Below are positions 1 through 7,830 of a DNA stretch of 14,545 nucleotides, piece after piece. The stretch spans positions 1 through 14,545 of the forward strand of contig CAZWFQ010000078.1 of the NCBI GenBank assembly GCA_964633225.1. Direction: 5' to 3'. Source of the DNA: JAKQIM01 sp964633225 (GTDB taxonomy: Bacteria > Chloroflexota > Anaerolineae > Anaerolineales > UBA4823). The translations under genes and the position numbers were made by a program. Under the pieces are notes generated by a model. That model did not search any database, was not told the DNA's origin, and saw nothing but the letters and a program-made list of their open reading frames with translations. Each line of letters starts with the position of its first letter. Positions within the stretch are counted from its first letter, which is position 1.

Positions 1-37
1 TCACCGCCACCAGGATCAGGGAAGCAGGAGCCACCAT
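1..37 (-). CDS. 5' end of an unidentified gene running off the left edge
   Basis: Seen: on the minus strand an ATG at 37-35 is preceded by an AAGGA ribosome-binding site (45-49) with a 7-base spacer. It opens a frame that reads MVAPASLILVAV and stays open to the window edge. The first twelve residues are hydrophobic, which could be a membrane segment or signal sequence, but this is far too little to name a protein. The start lies about 70 bases past the stop of the upstream PLP enzyme gene, with a stem-loop at 60-100 in between, so it may be a separately expressed gene or an attenuated last member of the operon. It could also be a chance frame. Confidence 0.4.
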   Translation of the reverse strand, partial: MVAPASLILVAV

Positions 38-59
38 AAAATAATCCTTTTTGGAAGAC

Positions 60-100
60 AGGGGATGTGCGACCCGGGTTTGCCCGGTCACACATCCCCT
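60..100 (-). terminator. Stem-loop after the 488-residue PLP enzyme gene (probable terminator)
   Basis: Seen: AGGGGATGTG (60-69) pairs perfectly with CACATCCCCT (91-100). The stem continues inward through one mismatch and one bulge to CGGG/CCCG around a TTTG loop. It begins 6 bases beyond the TAG stop at 107-109. The minus-strand sequence after it reads TGTCTTCC and has no U-tract, so it is not a textbook intrinsic terminator. It could be a U-less terminator or a 3'-end stabiliser. Its place directly behind a stop codon supports a 3'-end role. Confidence 0.65.
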
Positions 101-106
101 GTCAAT

Positions 107-1573
107 CTATTTCATCAACCCAACCTCAGCATTGAATTCCTCAATCAATGCATCCATCTCAGGAATTTGCGACTGAAGATCGGTCCAGTAGTTAGGCTCA
201 TGCCACTGGGCCAGGATCTCTTCATACGTCTTGCCTTGCTGCTCTACCCAGGTGTAATACTTCAGATTATGGACACGCTTGCGATCCTGGTAATTCAGCT
301 CGAGCAGGTGGTCGGTCGATTGGCCATGCAGGTAGCGGGCAAAGTCGGCTGCAGCATTGGTTTCGGTGTATTGGCCAAACTCGGCATGCATCTCGCGCAG
401 ACGGCTCTCGTACAATTCCATCGAGTCAGTCAGCACGGTCAGCACAACATCGTGCTCGCCCAACTCGTAATACTTAGCCATCTTAATAGCAGAGAGCACA
501 TTGGAAATACTTGAAAAGCCCATCAGATCCAGTCTGCCAATCAACGCTTCAGGCACACCCTGCTTGGCCAGGTAAGCCTTCCCGGCTGGCTCATTGAACA
601 GGCGAGACAGATTGACCACTGCATTATCATCGATCGCCACCACCATGTCGGTGTTTTTGGTGTTATGAATCCACGGCACGTGCTTATCGCCAATGCCCTC
701 AATGCGGTGGGCACCAAAGCCGTTTAGCAGCAGGGTGGGGCACTGCAGAGCTTCACTGGCAACAACCTTACTGGCCGGAAAAAGCTGCTTCATATAATCG
801 CCGGTGGCGATAGTACCTGCCGAACCGGTAGCTGAGACAAAGCCCTGGTATGTATCCTTTGGGCCTAACTCCAGCTTGAGCACTTCTTCCAACGCGCGGC
901 CAGTGAGCGTATAGTGCCACAAGTAATTGCCGAATTCATCGAACTGGTTGAAGATCATCAGATCCTGGCCAGACTTACGTAGTTCCCAACACTTGTCAAA
1001 GATCTCCTTTACGTTCGACTCGCTGCCCGGCGTCTTGATTGTTTCACCGGCAACATTCGACAACCACTCAAAGCGCTCTTGGCTCATGCCCTCAGGCAAG
1101 ATGGCAATCGATTCGCAGGCCAGGAGGGATGAGTCATAGGCGCCGCCGCGGCAGTAATTGCCGGTGGAAGGCCAGACGGCCTTTTGGGTGGTCGGGTCAA
1201 ACTGGCCCGTCACCAGGCGCGGCACTAAACAGCCAAAAGCTGCTCCCACCTTGTGCGCCCCAGTGGGGAACCACTTACCTACCAGCACAATGATGCGCGC
1301 CGGGGTGCCGGTGAGGCTGGAGGGCAATTCCATATAATTCACGCCCCCAAAGCCGCCGCCATGCGCCACAGGCTCGTTCTTCCAGGTAATGCGGAACAGG
1401 TTGCGCGGATTGATATCCCACAATCCGATACCGCTCAACTCTTCCTTGATCTTTTCTGGCACAAGCCCTGGCTCAAGCATTTGCGCAAAAGTGGGGATGA
1501 TAATATTTCGCTCGCGCACCCGTTGAATGGCGCGCTTGCGGCGTTCAGGATAAACAGTCAAATCAATTTTCAT
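107..1573 (-). CDS. PLP-dependent fold-type II lyase/synthase (cysteine synthase/TrpB-like), substrate unknown
   Basis: A 488-residue pyridoxal-phosphate enzyme of the fold-type II (tryptophan synthase beta) superfamily, presumably cytosolic. Seen: PTGAHKVGAA near residues 103-112 gives Lys108 as the likely Schiff-base lysine and resembles TrpB's TGAHK. PSTGNYCRGG (135-144) matches the substrate-carboxylate loop, and ATGSAGTIATG (248-258) the phosphate-binding loop. It is longer than cysteine synthases (about 310) or diaminopropionate ammonia-lyase (about 400). About 80 C-terminal residues are rich in Trp, Tyr and Glu (WVEQQGKTYEE near 442). Start: ATG with AGGAGA 7 bases upstream. It is the last complete gene of a group with a threonine synthase-type gene and a glycosyltransferase, 69 bases after the latter. 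Inference: with a YgeW-like carbamoyltransferase and carbamate kinase upstream it may eliminate ammonia from an amino acid in the same catabolism. No substrate can be assigned from sequence. Confidence 0.88.
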   Translation of the reverse strand: MKIDLTVYPERRKRAIQRVRERNIIIPTFAQMLEPGLVPEKIKEELSGIGLWDINPRNLFRITWKNEPVAHGGGFGGVNYMELPSSLTGTPARIIVLVGKWFPTGAHKVGAAFGCLVPRLVTGQFDPTTQKAVWPSTGNYCRGGAYDSSLLACESIAILPEGMSQERFEWLSNVAGETIKTPGSESNVKEIFDKCWELRKSGQDLMIFNQFDEFGNYLWHYTLTGRALEEVLKLELGPKDTYQGFVSATGSAGTIATGDYMKQLFPASKVVASEALQCPTLLLNGFGAHRIEGIGDKHVPWIHNTKNTDMVVAIDDNAVVNLSRLFNEPAGKAYLAKQGVPEALIGRLDLMGFSSISNVLSAIKMAKYYELGEHDVVLTVLTDSMELYESRLREMHAEFGQYTETNAAADFARYLHGQSTDHLLELNYQDRKRVHNLKYYTWVEQQGKTYEEILAQWHEPNYWTDLQSQIPEMDALIEEFNAEVGLMK

Positions 1574-1642
1574 ACAATCGTCTCCTATGTCTCATGTTCT
1601 CATCGATCATTGATCAGCGACGGCCCATTACTTTCAGGGGCA

Positions 1643-2581
1643 TTATTCACCATCTTGATTGGGGGCTTCGCGGACAATATACAGCGGCCGGCCCTTGGCC
1701 TGATCATACAGGCGCCCAACATACTCGCCCAAGATGCCAGTGCAGATCAACTGCACTCCTCCCAAAAACAAGACTGCGATCAGGGTAGTTGCCTGGCCTG
1801 TCAGTTCATGCCCACCGCTAATGCGCACAATCGCCACCACCGGGATAGCCAGGATGCTCAGCCCAGCCGAAATAAAGCCCAAGTACATGGCAAGCTGAAG
1901 CGGGAAATGGGAAAAGCTGGTGATGGCATCGGTGGCAAACTTGAGCATTTTCTTGAGCGGGTACTTGGTCTCTCCTGAGAAACGCGCCGCTCGCCGGTAC
2001 TCCACGCCCGTTTGCTTGAAGCCCACCCAGACCGACATGCCGCGCAAGAAGCGGTGGCGCTCGCGCATCTGGTTCATCACATTCACCACCTTGCGATCCA
2101 GCAGGCGGAAATCGCCCGTATCCATGGGGATATTCACATCCGTGATGCGGTAGATCAGGCGGTAAAACAACGAGGCCGTGAACAGCTTGAACCAGGTCTC
2201 ACCCTCTCGCTCAGAACGCACAGCATAGACCACTTCGTACCCCTCGCGCCACTTGGCGATCAGATCGGCAACCACTTCGGGCGGGTCCTGCAAGTCCGAA
2301 TCGATGATCGTCACCGCCTGGCCGCGCGAGTAGTCCAGGCCGGCCGTCACGGCCAACTGGTGCCCAAAGTTGCGCGCAAAGATCACCGGGCGCACGCGCT
2401 TGTCTTGCGCAGCCAGCTCACGGATGGCATCAGTTGAGCCATCTGTAGAGCCATCATCCACCAACACCAGCTCCCAGGGTTCTCCCAGTGCGTCCAGGGT
2501 TTCTTTCACCCGCCGGTACAGTTCTGGCAGGTTACCGATTTCATTAAAAATTGGTGCAACAACAGAAAATGTAGGTTCCAT
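1643..2581 (-). CDS. GtrB/DPM1-like polyprenyl-phosphate glycosyltransferase (GT2)
   Basis: A 312-residue family 2 glycosyltransferase with an N-terminal catalytic domain and two C-terminal membrane helices. The family moves a sugar from a nucleotide donor to undecaprenyl or dolichyl phosphate at the inner membrane. Seen: VVAPIFNE at 7-14, VDDGSTDGS (41-49) for nucleotide binding, DSDLQDPP (94-101) as the metal-binding DxD-type motif, RFLRGM (177-182), GETKYPLKKML (203-213), hydrophobic helices near 228-253 and 264-288, then a basic tail. Its length is usual for GtrB/YkoT proteins. The ATG lies 3 bases after the upstream threonine synthase-type stop and has no clear ribosome-binding site of its own, which suggests translational coupling. 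A homologous glycosyltransferase lies at 13281-14288. Its placement between two PLP enzyme genes is odd, and the sugar is unknown. Confidence 0.9.
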   Translation of the reverse strand: MEPTFSVVAPIFNEIGNLPELYRRVKETLDALGEPWELVLVDDGSTDGSTDAIRELAAQDKRVRPVIFARNFGHQLAVTAGLDYSRGQAVTIIDSDLQDPPEVVADLIAKWREGYEVVYAVRSEREGETWFKLFTASLFYRLIYRITDVNIPMDTGDFRLLDRKVVNVMNQMRERHRFLRGMSVWVGFKQTGVEYRRAARFSGETKYPLKKMLKFATDAITSFSHFPLQLAMYLGFISAGLSILAIPVVAIVRISGGHELTGQATTLIAVLFLGGVQLICTGILGEYVGRLYDQAKGRPLYIVREAPNQDGE

Positions 2582-2584
2582 AGG

Positions 2585-3859
2585 TTAGATAATCTTCTTC
2601 AGTGCAGTCATGGTCGGCTCGATGACCGGTGCTTCTGGCACCGCCATCATGGCTGCTTTGATATCCTTCAGCCCGTTACCGGTATTGAGCACCAGCACAG
2701 GGTCTTCTGGTTTGATTTGCCCGCTGTGGACGGCCTTGACCAACCCGGCATAGGCAGTGGCGCCTGCCGGCTCGGTGAAGATGCCCACTTTGCCCATCTC
2801 GCCGATGGCGGCGATAATCTCTGCATCGCTCACCACCAGGTAGCTGCCGCCCGTCTGGCGGGCGGCGCGCACGGCGCGCACCCCATCCCGCGGCAGGTCC
2901 ACCGAAATACTGTCTGCCAGCGTGTTGGATGCGACCGGTACGATCGTCTCGTTGCCTGCAAAAAAGGCGTTGGCAATCGCCGCCGAGCCTTCAGCCTGAA
3001 CGCCAAAGATGCGCGGTGCATGCGCCAACCAACCCAACGCCACCAGGTCTTTAAAGCCCTTGTGCAGCCCAGAGATGATGTTGCCATCGCCTACCGAGAC
3101 GAACACAGTCAGGCGCGTTTCCAGGTCTCGGAGCTTGGCCAGCCTGCCCTCTTGAACGGCCCACTCCCAAATTTCCAATGCGGCGCTCTTCTTGCCTTCT
3201 GCCGTAAAGGGGTTATAGCCGGTATTGCGGCAGTACCAGCCAAATTCGTCCGCAGCCTGCACAGTCAGGTCGAAGGCCTGGTCATACGTTCCATCCACCA
3301 AGATCACTTGTGCGCCATAGATAAGCAGTTGGGCAATCTTGGCAGGCGGAGCCGTGCGCGGCGCAAAAATGACCGCCTTTTGTGCCACCGCAGCCGCCAT
3401 CCCAGCCAGGGCGGCCCCGGCGTTGCCGGTGGAAGCGGTGACCATCACCTCTGCGCCAATCTGGCGGGCACGCGCCACCAGCACCGCACTGGCGCGATCT
3501 TTGAACGAGGCGGTTGGGTTACGCCCATCATCCTTGATCCACAAATGCCGCAAACCCAGTTTTTCAGCCAGCCGCCCAGGGGCAAAGACCGGTGTACCGC
3601 CTGCTGCCCGCAGTGTGGTGCCCAGGCCACCCGGGTCAGCCACCGGCAGCAGCGGCAGGTAACGCCACAACGAAACCTCGCCTGCAGCGAAGATATCTTC
3701 AGGGCGTAGATCTTGCCGAATGGCATCGTAATCCAACACCACGTCCAGGTTTCCGCCATCAGCCGGGCAGGTATAGGTCACGTCACCAGGAGCAAACTCA
3801 CGGCCGCACAACGAGCAGCGGTAGCCCACAAACTTCTCTTTTGGAAGCGCTGTATTCAC
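2585..3859 (-). CDS. thrC: Threonine synthase-type PLP enzyme
   Basis: A 424-residue fold-type II PLP enzyme. The family converts O-phosphohomoserine to threonine and phosphate in the cytosol. Seen: an N-terminal rubredoxin-like knuckle (Cys15, Cys18, Cys31), NPTASFKDR with Schiff-base Lys120, STGNAGAALAG (143-153), the phosphate loop GDGNIISGLHKG (257-268) and EPAGATAYAG (363-372). Start choice: a longer frame begins at a GTG at 3901, but the GTG at 3859 has AGAGAGG six bases upstream and yields a normal N-terminus, so I prefer it. The knuckle ends CPADGG rather than CPxCGG, so the usual fourth cysteine is absent. It lies downstream of the permease genes across a repeat-bearing gap and directly upstream of a glycosyltransferase. 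Context makes a related catabolic lyase possible, but the motifs fit threonine synthase best. Confidence 0.85.
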   Translation of the reverse strand: MNTALPKEKFVGYRCSLCGREFAPGDVTYTCPADGGNLDVVLDYDAIRQDLRPEDIFAAGEVSLWRYLPLLPVADPGGLGTTLRAAGGTPVFAPGRLAEKLGLRHLWIKDDGRNPTASFKDRASAVLVARARQIGAEVMVTASTGNAGAALAGMAAAVAQKAVIFAPRTAPPAKIAQLLIYGAQVILVDGTYDQAFDLTVQAADEFGWYCRNTGYNPFTAEGKKSAALEIWEWAVQEGRLAKLRDLETRLTVFVSVGDGNIISGLHKGFKDLVALGWLAHAPRIFGVQAEGSAAIANAFFAGNETIVPVASNTLADSISVDLPRDGVRAVRAARQTGGSYLVVSDAEIIAAIGEMGKVGIFTEPAGATAYAGLVKAVHSGQIKPEDPVLVLNTGNGLKDIKAAMMAVPEAPVIEPTMTALKKII

Positions 3860-3865
3860 AATAAA

Positions 3866-3872
3866 CCTCTCT
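3866..3872 (-). promoter_or_regulatory. Ribosome-binding site fixing the threonine synthase start
   Basis: The minus strand reads AGAGAGG, then TTTATT, then GTG at 3859. The six-base spacer is optimal. The upstream GTG alternative at 3901 has no comparable purine run before it, so this site decides the start. Confidence 0.65.
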
Positions 3873-3933
3873 AAAAACCTGATTTCATCGTGCAGCAGCA
3901 CGTCGCCGTAAACTCACTGCAATTCGTTTTTGT

Positions 3934-4000
3934 ACCGCCGAGACGCCGAGTACGCCGAGTTTTCCTTCACTTTTCCCTGTGTTCACTGCGGCTCTGCGAT
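3934..4000. repeat. Intergenic CGCCGAG repeat with imperfect dyad symmetry
   Basis: Seen: three CGCCGAG units at 3936-3942, 3944-3950 and 3953-3959 form a left arm (3934-3960). The right arm (3974-4000), read on the other strand, gives the related units CGCAGAG and CGCAGTG. Ungapped, 17 of 27 positions pair across a 13-base loop. The element sits in the only sizeable gap of the window, between the last permease gene and the threonine synthase-type gene. From memory, families of this kind (CGCAGAGACGCAGAG-like, with spurious peptides such as RRDAEYAE) are scattered between genes of Chloroflexota and some other phyla. It could fold in RNA and end or damp the transporter transcript. No transposase or target duplication was seen. 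Confidence 0.7.
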
Positions 4001-4019
4001 GAATTTCTTTAGAATCCTC

Positions 4020-4988
4020 TTACAACCCGCGCTCGCCGCGGATGTAAGGTGTCCCCAATGCTGCCGGAGAGCCCAGGCGTTTACGCATCGCCTCGCGCGA
4101 GCCAATCACCAGCACAATGATGGTAAAAGCATAAGGCAGCATCTGCAAGAAGAAGCCCAAATAAGGATTGTAATAGAACGGGTTGGCCACACCAAACAGC
4201 ATCATCGGCCCCTGGATGTCCAGGATCAGGCGGCGCAGCGCCCCAAACATATACGAGCCAAAGGCCGCCCGGATTGGGTTCCACTGGGCAAAGATCACCA
4301 GGCCCACCGCAATCCATCCCTGCCCGGCAGTGGTCAGCTCGCTGAACCAGCCGGGAGAGATCGCCAGGCTGATGGTGGCGCCAGCCAGCCCGGCCAGAGC
4401 GCCACCCACAAAGACGTAAAAATAGCGCTGGCGGGCCACATTAATGCCCAGGGTATCTGCCGCCACCGGGTATTCGCCTACCGCCCTCAGGACCATGCCC
4501 GGCCTGGTATAGTTGATGTAATACCATACCAGGGGTACAAGAATGTAACCCAGGTAGACCATCACACTTTGGCGCGTAAAAAAGATCGGCCCCAAGATCG
4601 GGATCTGGTCCAGCAGAGGGATGGAAAATGCCGGTAAAAGCGAGACGGTTCCAGCTTTGCTCAAGCCTTCGCCCAGCACCAGGCTAATGCCTGCACCCAA
4701 GAAGGTCAGGGCCAGGCCGCTGACCACCTGGTCGGCTTGCAGCTTGATGGTGATCACCGCATGCACCTGGCTGATCAACCCGCCTGCCAGCATCGCCACA
4801 AACAATCCTAGCCAGGGGTTGCCTGTGGAGATCGCGATGCTGTAAGCGCTCATCGCCCCGATCAGCATCATCCCCTCCACGCCCAGGTTCAGAATGCCAG
4901 AACGCTCCGCCAACAATTCGCCAATCGTAGCAAATAATAAGATTGTGCCAGTGGCTACACCGGCTTGCAAAATAATGATCAGGTCCAT
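4020..4988 (-). CDS. ABC transporter permease, nucleoside/BMP type (YufQ/NupQ-like)
   Basis: A 322-residue inner-membrane permease of the BPD_transp_2 family, the second half of a heterodimeric channel. Seen: an almost wholly hydrophobic chain with about eight to ten helices, NLGVEGMMLIGA (34-45) near the N-terminus as in RbsC-type and YufQ-type permeases, the cytoplasmic loop GEYPVAADTLGINV (171-184) that contacts the ATPase, and a basic C-terminal tail. The ATG follows the other permease's stop by 3 bases and has a strong GAGGAGG eight bases upstream. It is the last of four genes in the order binding protein, ATPase, permease, permease, which matches NupNOPQ of Bacillus. The family imports nucleosides or nucleobases. 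The exact substrate is inferred from family only. Confidence 0.92.
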   Translation of the reverse strand: MDLIIILQAGVATGTILLFATIGELLAERSGILNLGVEGMMLIGAMSAYSIAISTGNPWLGLFVAMLAGGLISQVHAVITIKLQADQVVSGLALTFLGAGISLVLGEGLSKAGTVSLLPAFSIPLLDQIPILGPIFFTRQSVMVYLGYILVPLVWYYINYTRPGMVLRAVGEYPVAADTLGINVARQRYFYVFVGGALAGLAGATISLAISPGWFSELTTAGQGWIAVGLVIFAQWNPIRAAFGSYMFGALRRLILDIQGPMMLFGVANPFYYNPYLGFFLQMLPYAFTIIVLVIGSREAMRKRLGSPAALGTPYIRGERGL

Positions 4989-4991
4989 GGC

Positions 4992-6197
4992 TTAAGCCTC
5001 CTCACCAGCGGGTTCAATCCGCACACGTTCGATGTTCACCCGGTAGCGCATTAGGAAGTCGCTGGCGATCAGGCAAACCAGGATAATGCCCTGGATCATC
5101 TTTGGAATACCCGAAGGCTGGATTTCACGCCCAGCCAGGATCAAGGCCCCAAACAAGATCGAAACTAAGACGGTTGCAAAGGGGTTTAATTTTGCCAACC
5201 AGGCAATGATAATACCGGTAAAGCCATACCCCGGCGAGATGGCACCTTGCAGGCGGTGCACCACCCCCGTGATCTCAGACATGCCCGCCAACCCGGCCAA
5301 AGCGCCCGACACCATCATCACCAGAATGGTATTGCGCTGGATGTTCAAGCCAGCATAGCGTGCCGCCTTGGGGTTATCGCCGATCAAGCGGATCTCGTAG
5401 CCCCAGCGGCTGCGGTAAATGATGAACCACACCACCAACACCGCCACCAAAGCCATGATCAAGCCCAGGTGGGCAGTCAGCCCGCGCAAAATGGGGAACT
5501 GTTCGGCATAGTCGGTCAGGCGCGGCAGCCAGGCCGAGCGCGGAAACATTGGGCTCATCTGGAAACCACCATCGCTCCACACTGCAAAAATGAAGAAATT
5601 GTTCCAGTGTACGGCAATATAATTCATCATCAATGTAGAGATGATCTCGTTGACATTATATTTGGCCTTCAAGAAGCCAGGGATAAACCCCCATAATGCA
5701 CCCGCCAGGATGCCAAACAACATCATCACCGGGATGAACAGCCAGGGCGAGGTATTTTCAGGCAAGATTGGCAATAGAACCACCGCGCTGGCGCCAAATG
5801 CCCCCAGGAAGAATTGGCCCTCTGCACCGATGTTCCACAGTTTCATGCGAAATGCCAGCGAACAGGCTAGCCCCACCAGGATCAACGGGGTGGCCTTGAC
5901 GATTGTATCGGAAAAGACGCCCAGGCTGCCAAAGGAGGAGCGAGCGATGTGTGCATAAGAGGCAAACGGGTTGCCGCCTGCAAATGCAATCACGATGCCG
6001 CCGAAGAACAGGGCAATCGCCACTGCCCCAAACGAAATCGCAAACGGATACCAGCGCGGCGGTTCTTGCAGGCGAGGTTCTAAGGATATGCGGAAGGGAA
6101 AACGAGATTTACCGCCTCCATCCAATGGCCCAGCCAAGGGAGCCTGGCTTTCGGGCGGAGTGGTATTGCCAGTGGGGGTAGGTTCGCCATCAGTCAT
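4992..6197 (-). CDS. ABC transporter permease, nucleoside/BMP type (YufP/NupP-like)
   Basis: A 401-residue inner-membrane permease and partner of the downstream 322-residue permease. Seen: a cytoplasmic, proline-rich and low-complexity N-terminus of about 50 residues, then around ten hydrophobic segments. The signature NIGAEGQFFLGA is at 122-133, and the ATPase-contact loop GDNPKAARYAGLN at 273-285. The long N-terminal tail makes it larger than RbsC-type permeases (about 320) and is common in the YufP branch. Its ATG (6195-6197) overlaps the end of the ATPase gene by 8 bases, so translation of the two is probably coupled. Its stop is 3 bases before the next permease start. Substrate by family: purine or pyrimidine nucleosides, or nucleobases. 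Confidence 0.92.
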   Translation of the reverse strand: MTDGEPTPTGNTTPPESQAPLAGPLDGGGKSRFPFRISLEPRLQEPPRWYPFAISFGAVAIALFFGGIVIAFAGGNPFASYAHIARSSFGSLGVFSDTIVKATPLILVGLACSLAFRMKLWNIGAEGQFFLGAFGASAVVLLPILPENTSPWLFIPVMMLFGILAGALWGFIPGFLKAKYNVNEIISTLMMNYIAVHWNNFFIFAVWSDGGFQMSPMFPRSAWLPRLTDYAEQFPILRGLTAHLGLIMALVAVLVVWFIIYRSRWGYEIRLIGDNPKAARYAGLNIQRNTILVMMVSGALAGLAGMSEITGVVHRLQGAISPGYGFTGIIIAWLAKLNPFATVLVSILFGALILAGREIQPSGIPKMIQGIILVCLIASDFLMRYRVNIERVRIEPAGEEA

Positions 6198-7812
6198 GCT
6201 GCACCGTTCCTTCAGGTTGGCTGGAAGAAATATTTTCGCCGCTGCTGTTTGTTTTTTCTGCCGGCACGTATGATGTACCGGTCATCATCAGGCCGATTGC
6301 CTCCACATGGGCAGGCGTATCCAACTCGCCAGTGATCTCACCCATGATCCGGCCCTCATAAATCACCAAAATCCGGTCACTTAATGAAAAGAGTTCTTCC
6401 AATTCTTCCGAGACCAATAAGATCGCCGCACCCGCATCGCGCTGAGCCAGCAGCAAGCGATGCACCCCTTCGATCGCGCCCACATCCAGGCCGCGCGTGG
6501 GCTGCACCGCAGCAATAAAGGTCGGGTGACCCGAGATCTCGCGTGCCAGGATCACACGCTGCAAATTGCCCCCCGAAAGCAGTCTCACGGGCGTGTTCAC
6601 GTTGGGCGCAATGATCTCGTAAGCATCTTTAAGCTCACCTGCAAAATGCTCAGCCTGTGCGCCATCCAGCATCCAACCGTGTGCAATCGGCGGTTGGCGG
6701 TAGGTCTTCATGATGACATTATCGGTGATGCTCAAATTTGGAGAGCTGCCCACATGCGTACGGTCCTCTGGAATGTACGACATACCGCTCTGAATGGCCT
6801 TTAAAACCGATCGGTTGGTGATTTCTTTTCCATTCAACTGAACTTTGCCCTGCGTACAGCGCCGCAGCCCATTGATCACCTGGGTGAGCTCAATTTGTCC
6901 ATTGCCCGCCACGCCCGCCAAGCCCACCACCTCACCCGTCCGCACCTGAAAGCTGACCCCGCGCAGCGAAGGCAGGCCTTTGTCATTCTCGGCATGCACA
7001 TCTTCCAGGGTTAGTACGGGTTCTCCGGGTTTGCAGGGTGTTTTATCGATCTTGAAGAGTACATCGCGCCCAACCATCAGGCGCGCCAGCTCCTGCCGGG
7101 TGACACCTTCCATTTTCACCCCAGCCGCCGTGACCCGCCCCTTGCGCAAGACCGTCACACGATCGGCAATCGCCATCACCTCTTGCAATTTATGGCTGAT
7201 GAAAATGATGGATTTACCTTCAGCCACCATCGCGCGCAGGGTCACAAATAGGTCCTCAATCTCCTGCGGCGCCAATACCGCGGTCGGCTCATCCATGATC
7301 AATACCTGTGCACCAAGGGTGAGCATCTTAAGCAATTCCACCCGCTGCTGTTCGCCCACCGAGAGCTGCCAGACTTTGGCACGCGGATCCACGTGCATTC
7401 CAAAACGCTCCCCCAGTTCAGCCACCTTGGCATCATGTTCTTTCAAACGCAGGAAGAAACGCGGCTCTTCCATGCCCAGCAGCACATTTTCGGTAACGGT
7501 ATGCGAAGGCACCAACATGAAATGCTGGTGCACCATCCCGATACCCGCCTTGATGGCATCGCGCGGTGAAGAGAAGGAAACCGGCTTGTTGTTGACCAGG
7601 ATGGTACCGCTTTCCTGGCGGTATAAACCAGCCAGCACGTTCATCAGGGTACTCTTACCGGCCCCATTTTCACCCAACAAAGCATGGATCTCGCCTTTGC
7701 GCAGATCAAAATCCACGTGGTCATTTGCCAATATGCCCGGAAAGCGCTTGACGATACCCACCATCTTGACTGGGCAGATTGCTAAGTTATCAGTTGGCAT
7801 AGGAGGAGGCAT
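6190..7812 (-). CDS. ABC transporter ATP-binding protein with two ATPase domains (YufO/NupO-like)
   Basis: A tandem ATPase powering the two permeases at the inner membrane. Seen, numbering from the chosen start: domain 1 has Walker A GENGAGKST (47-55), Q-loop VHQHF (from 94), signature LSVGEQQR (150-157), Walker B LIMDEPT (171-177) and the switch histidine in ISHK. Domain 2 has the signature LSGGNLQR (412-419), but its Walker A is degenerate (GVAGNGQ) and its Walker B reads AVQPTRG, without the DE pair. A weakened second site is usual in this family. Start choice: a longer frame opens with ATG at 7830, but that ATG abuts a 13-bp stem-loop and has no ribosome-binding site. The ATG at 7812 has GAAGG five bases upstream, giving 540 residues. 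A serine-rich C-terminal tail follows the last ATPase motifs. Confidence 0.93.
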   Translation of the reverse strand: MPPPMPTDNLAICPVKMVGIVKRFPGILANDHVDFDLRKGEIHALLGENGAGKSTLMNVLAGLYRQESGTILVNNKPVSFSSPRDAIKAGIGMVHQHFMLVPSHTVTENVLLGMEEPRFFLRLKEHDAKVAELGERFGMHVDPRAKVWQLSVGEQQRVELLKMLTLGAQVLIMDEPTAVLAPQEIEDLFVTLRAMVAEGKSIIFISHKLQEVMAIADRVTVLRKGRVTAAGVKMEGVTRQELARLMVGRDVLFKIDKTPCKPGEPVLTLEDVHAENDKGLPSLRGVSFQVRTGEVVGLAGVAGNGQIELTQVINGLRRCTQGKVQLNGKEITNRSVLKAIQSGMSYIPEDRTHVGSSPNLSITDNVIMKTYRQPPIAHGWMLDGAQAEHFAGELKDAYEIIAPNVNTPVRLLSGGNLQRVILAREISGHPTFIAAVQPTRGLDVGAIEGVHRLLLAQRDAGAAILLVSEELEELFSLSDRILVIYEGRIMGEITGELDTPAHVEAIGLMMTGTSYVPAEKTNSSGENISSSQPEGTVQHD

Positions 7813-7817
7813 AAGAA

Positions 7818-7822
7818 CCTTC
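7818..7822 (-). promoter_or_regulatory. Ribosome-binding site favouring the shorter ATPase start
   Basis: The minus strand reads GAAGG, then TTCTT, then ATG at 7812. The in-frame ATG at 7830 instead touches the base of the stem-loop at 7831-7867, which would bury any upstream site. Confidence 0.5.
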
Positions 7823-7830
7823 AAATTCAT

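Noticed and set aside
2717..3709. 330-codon + strand frame antisense to the threonine synthase-type gene
   Set aside because: No recognisable motifs and no ribosome-binding site. The opposite strand encodes complete PLP enzyme motifs.
3930..4637. 235-codon + strand frame over the permease gene
   Set aside because: It starts in the repeat element and runs antisense to a clear permease gene. Its composition (Gln, His and Arg rich) is that of a shadow frame.
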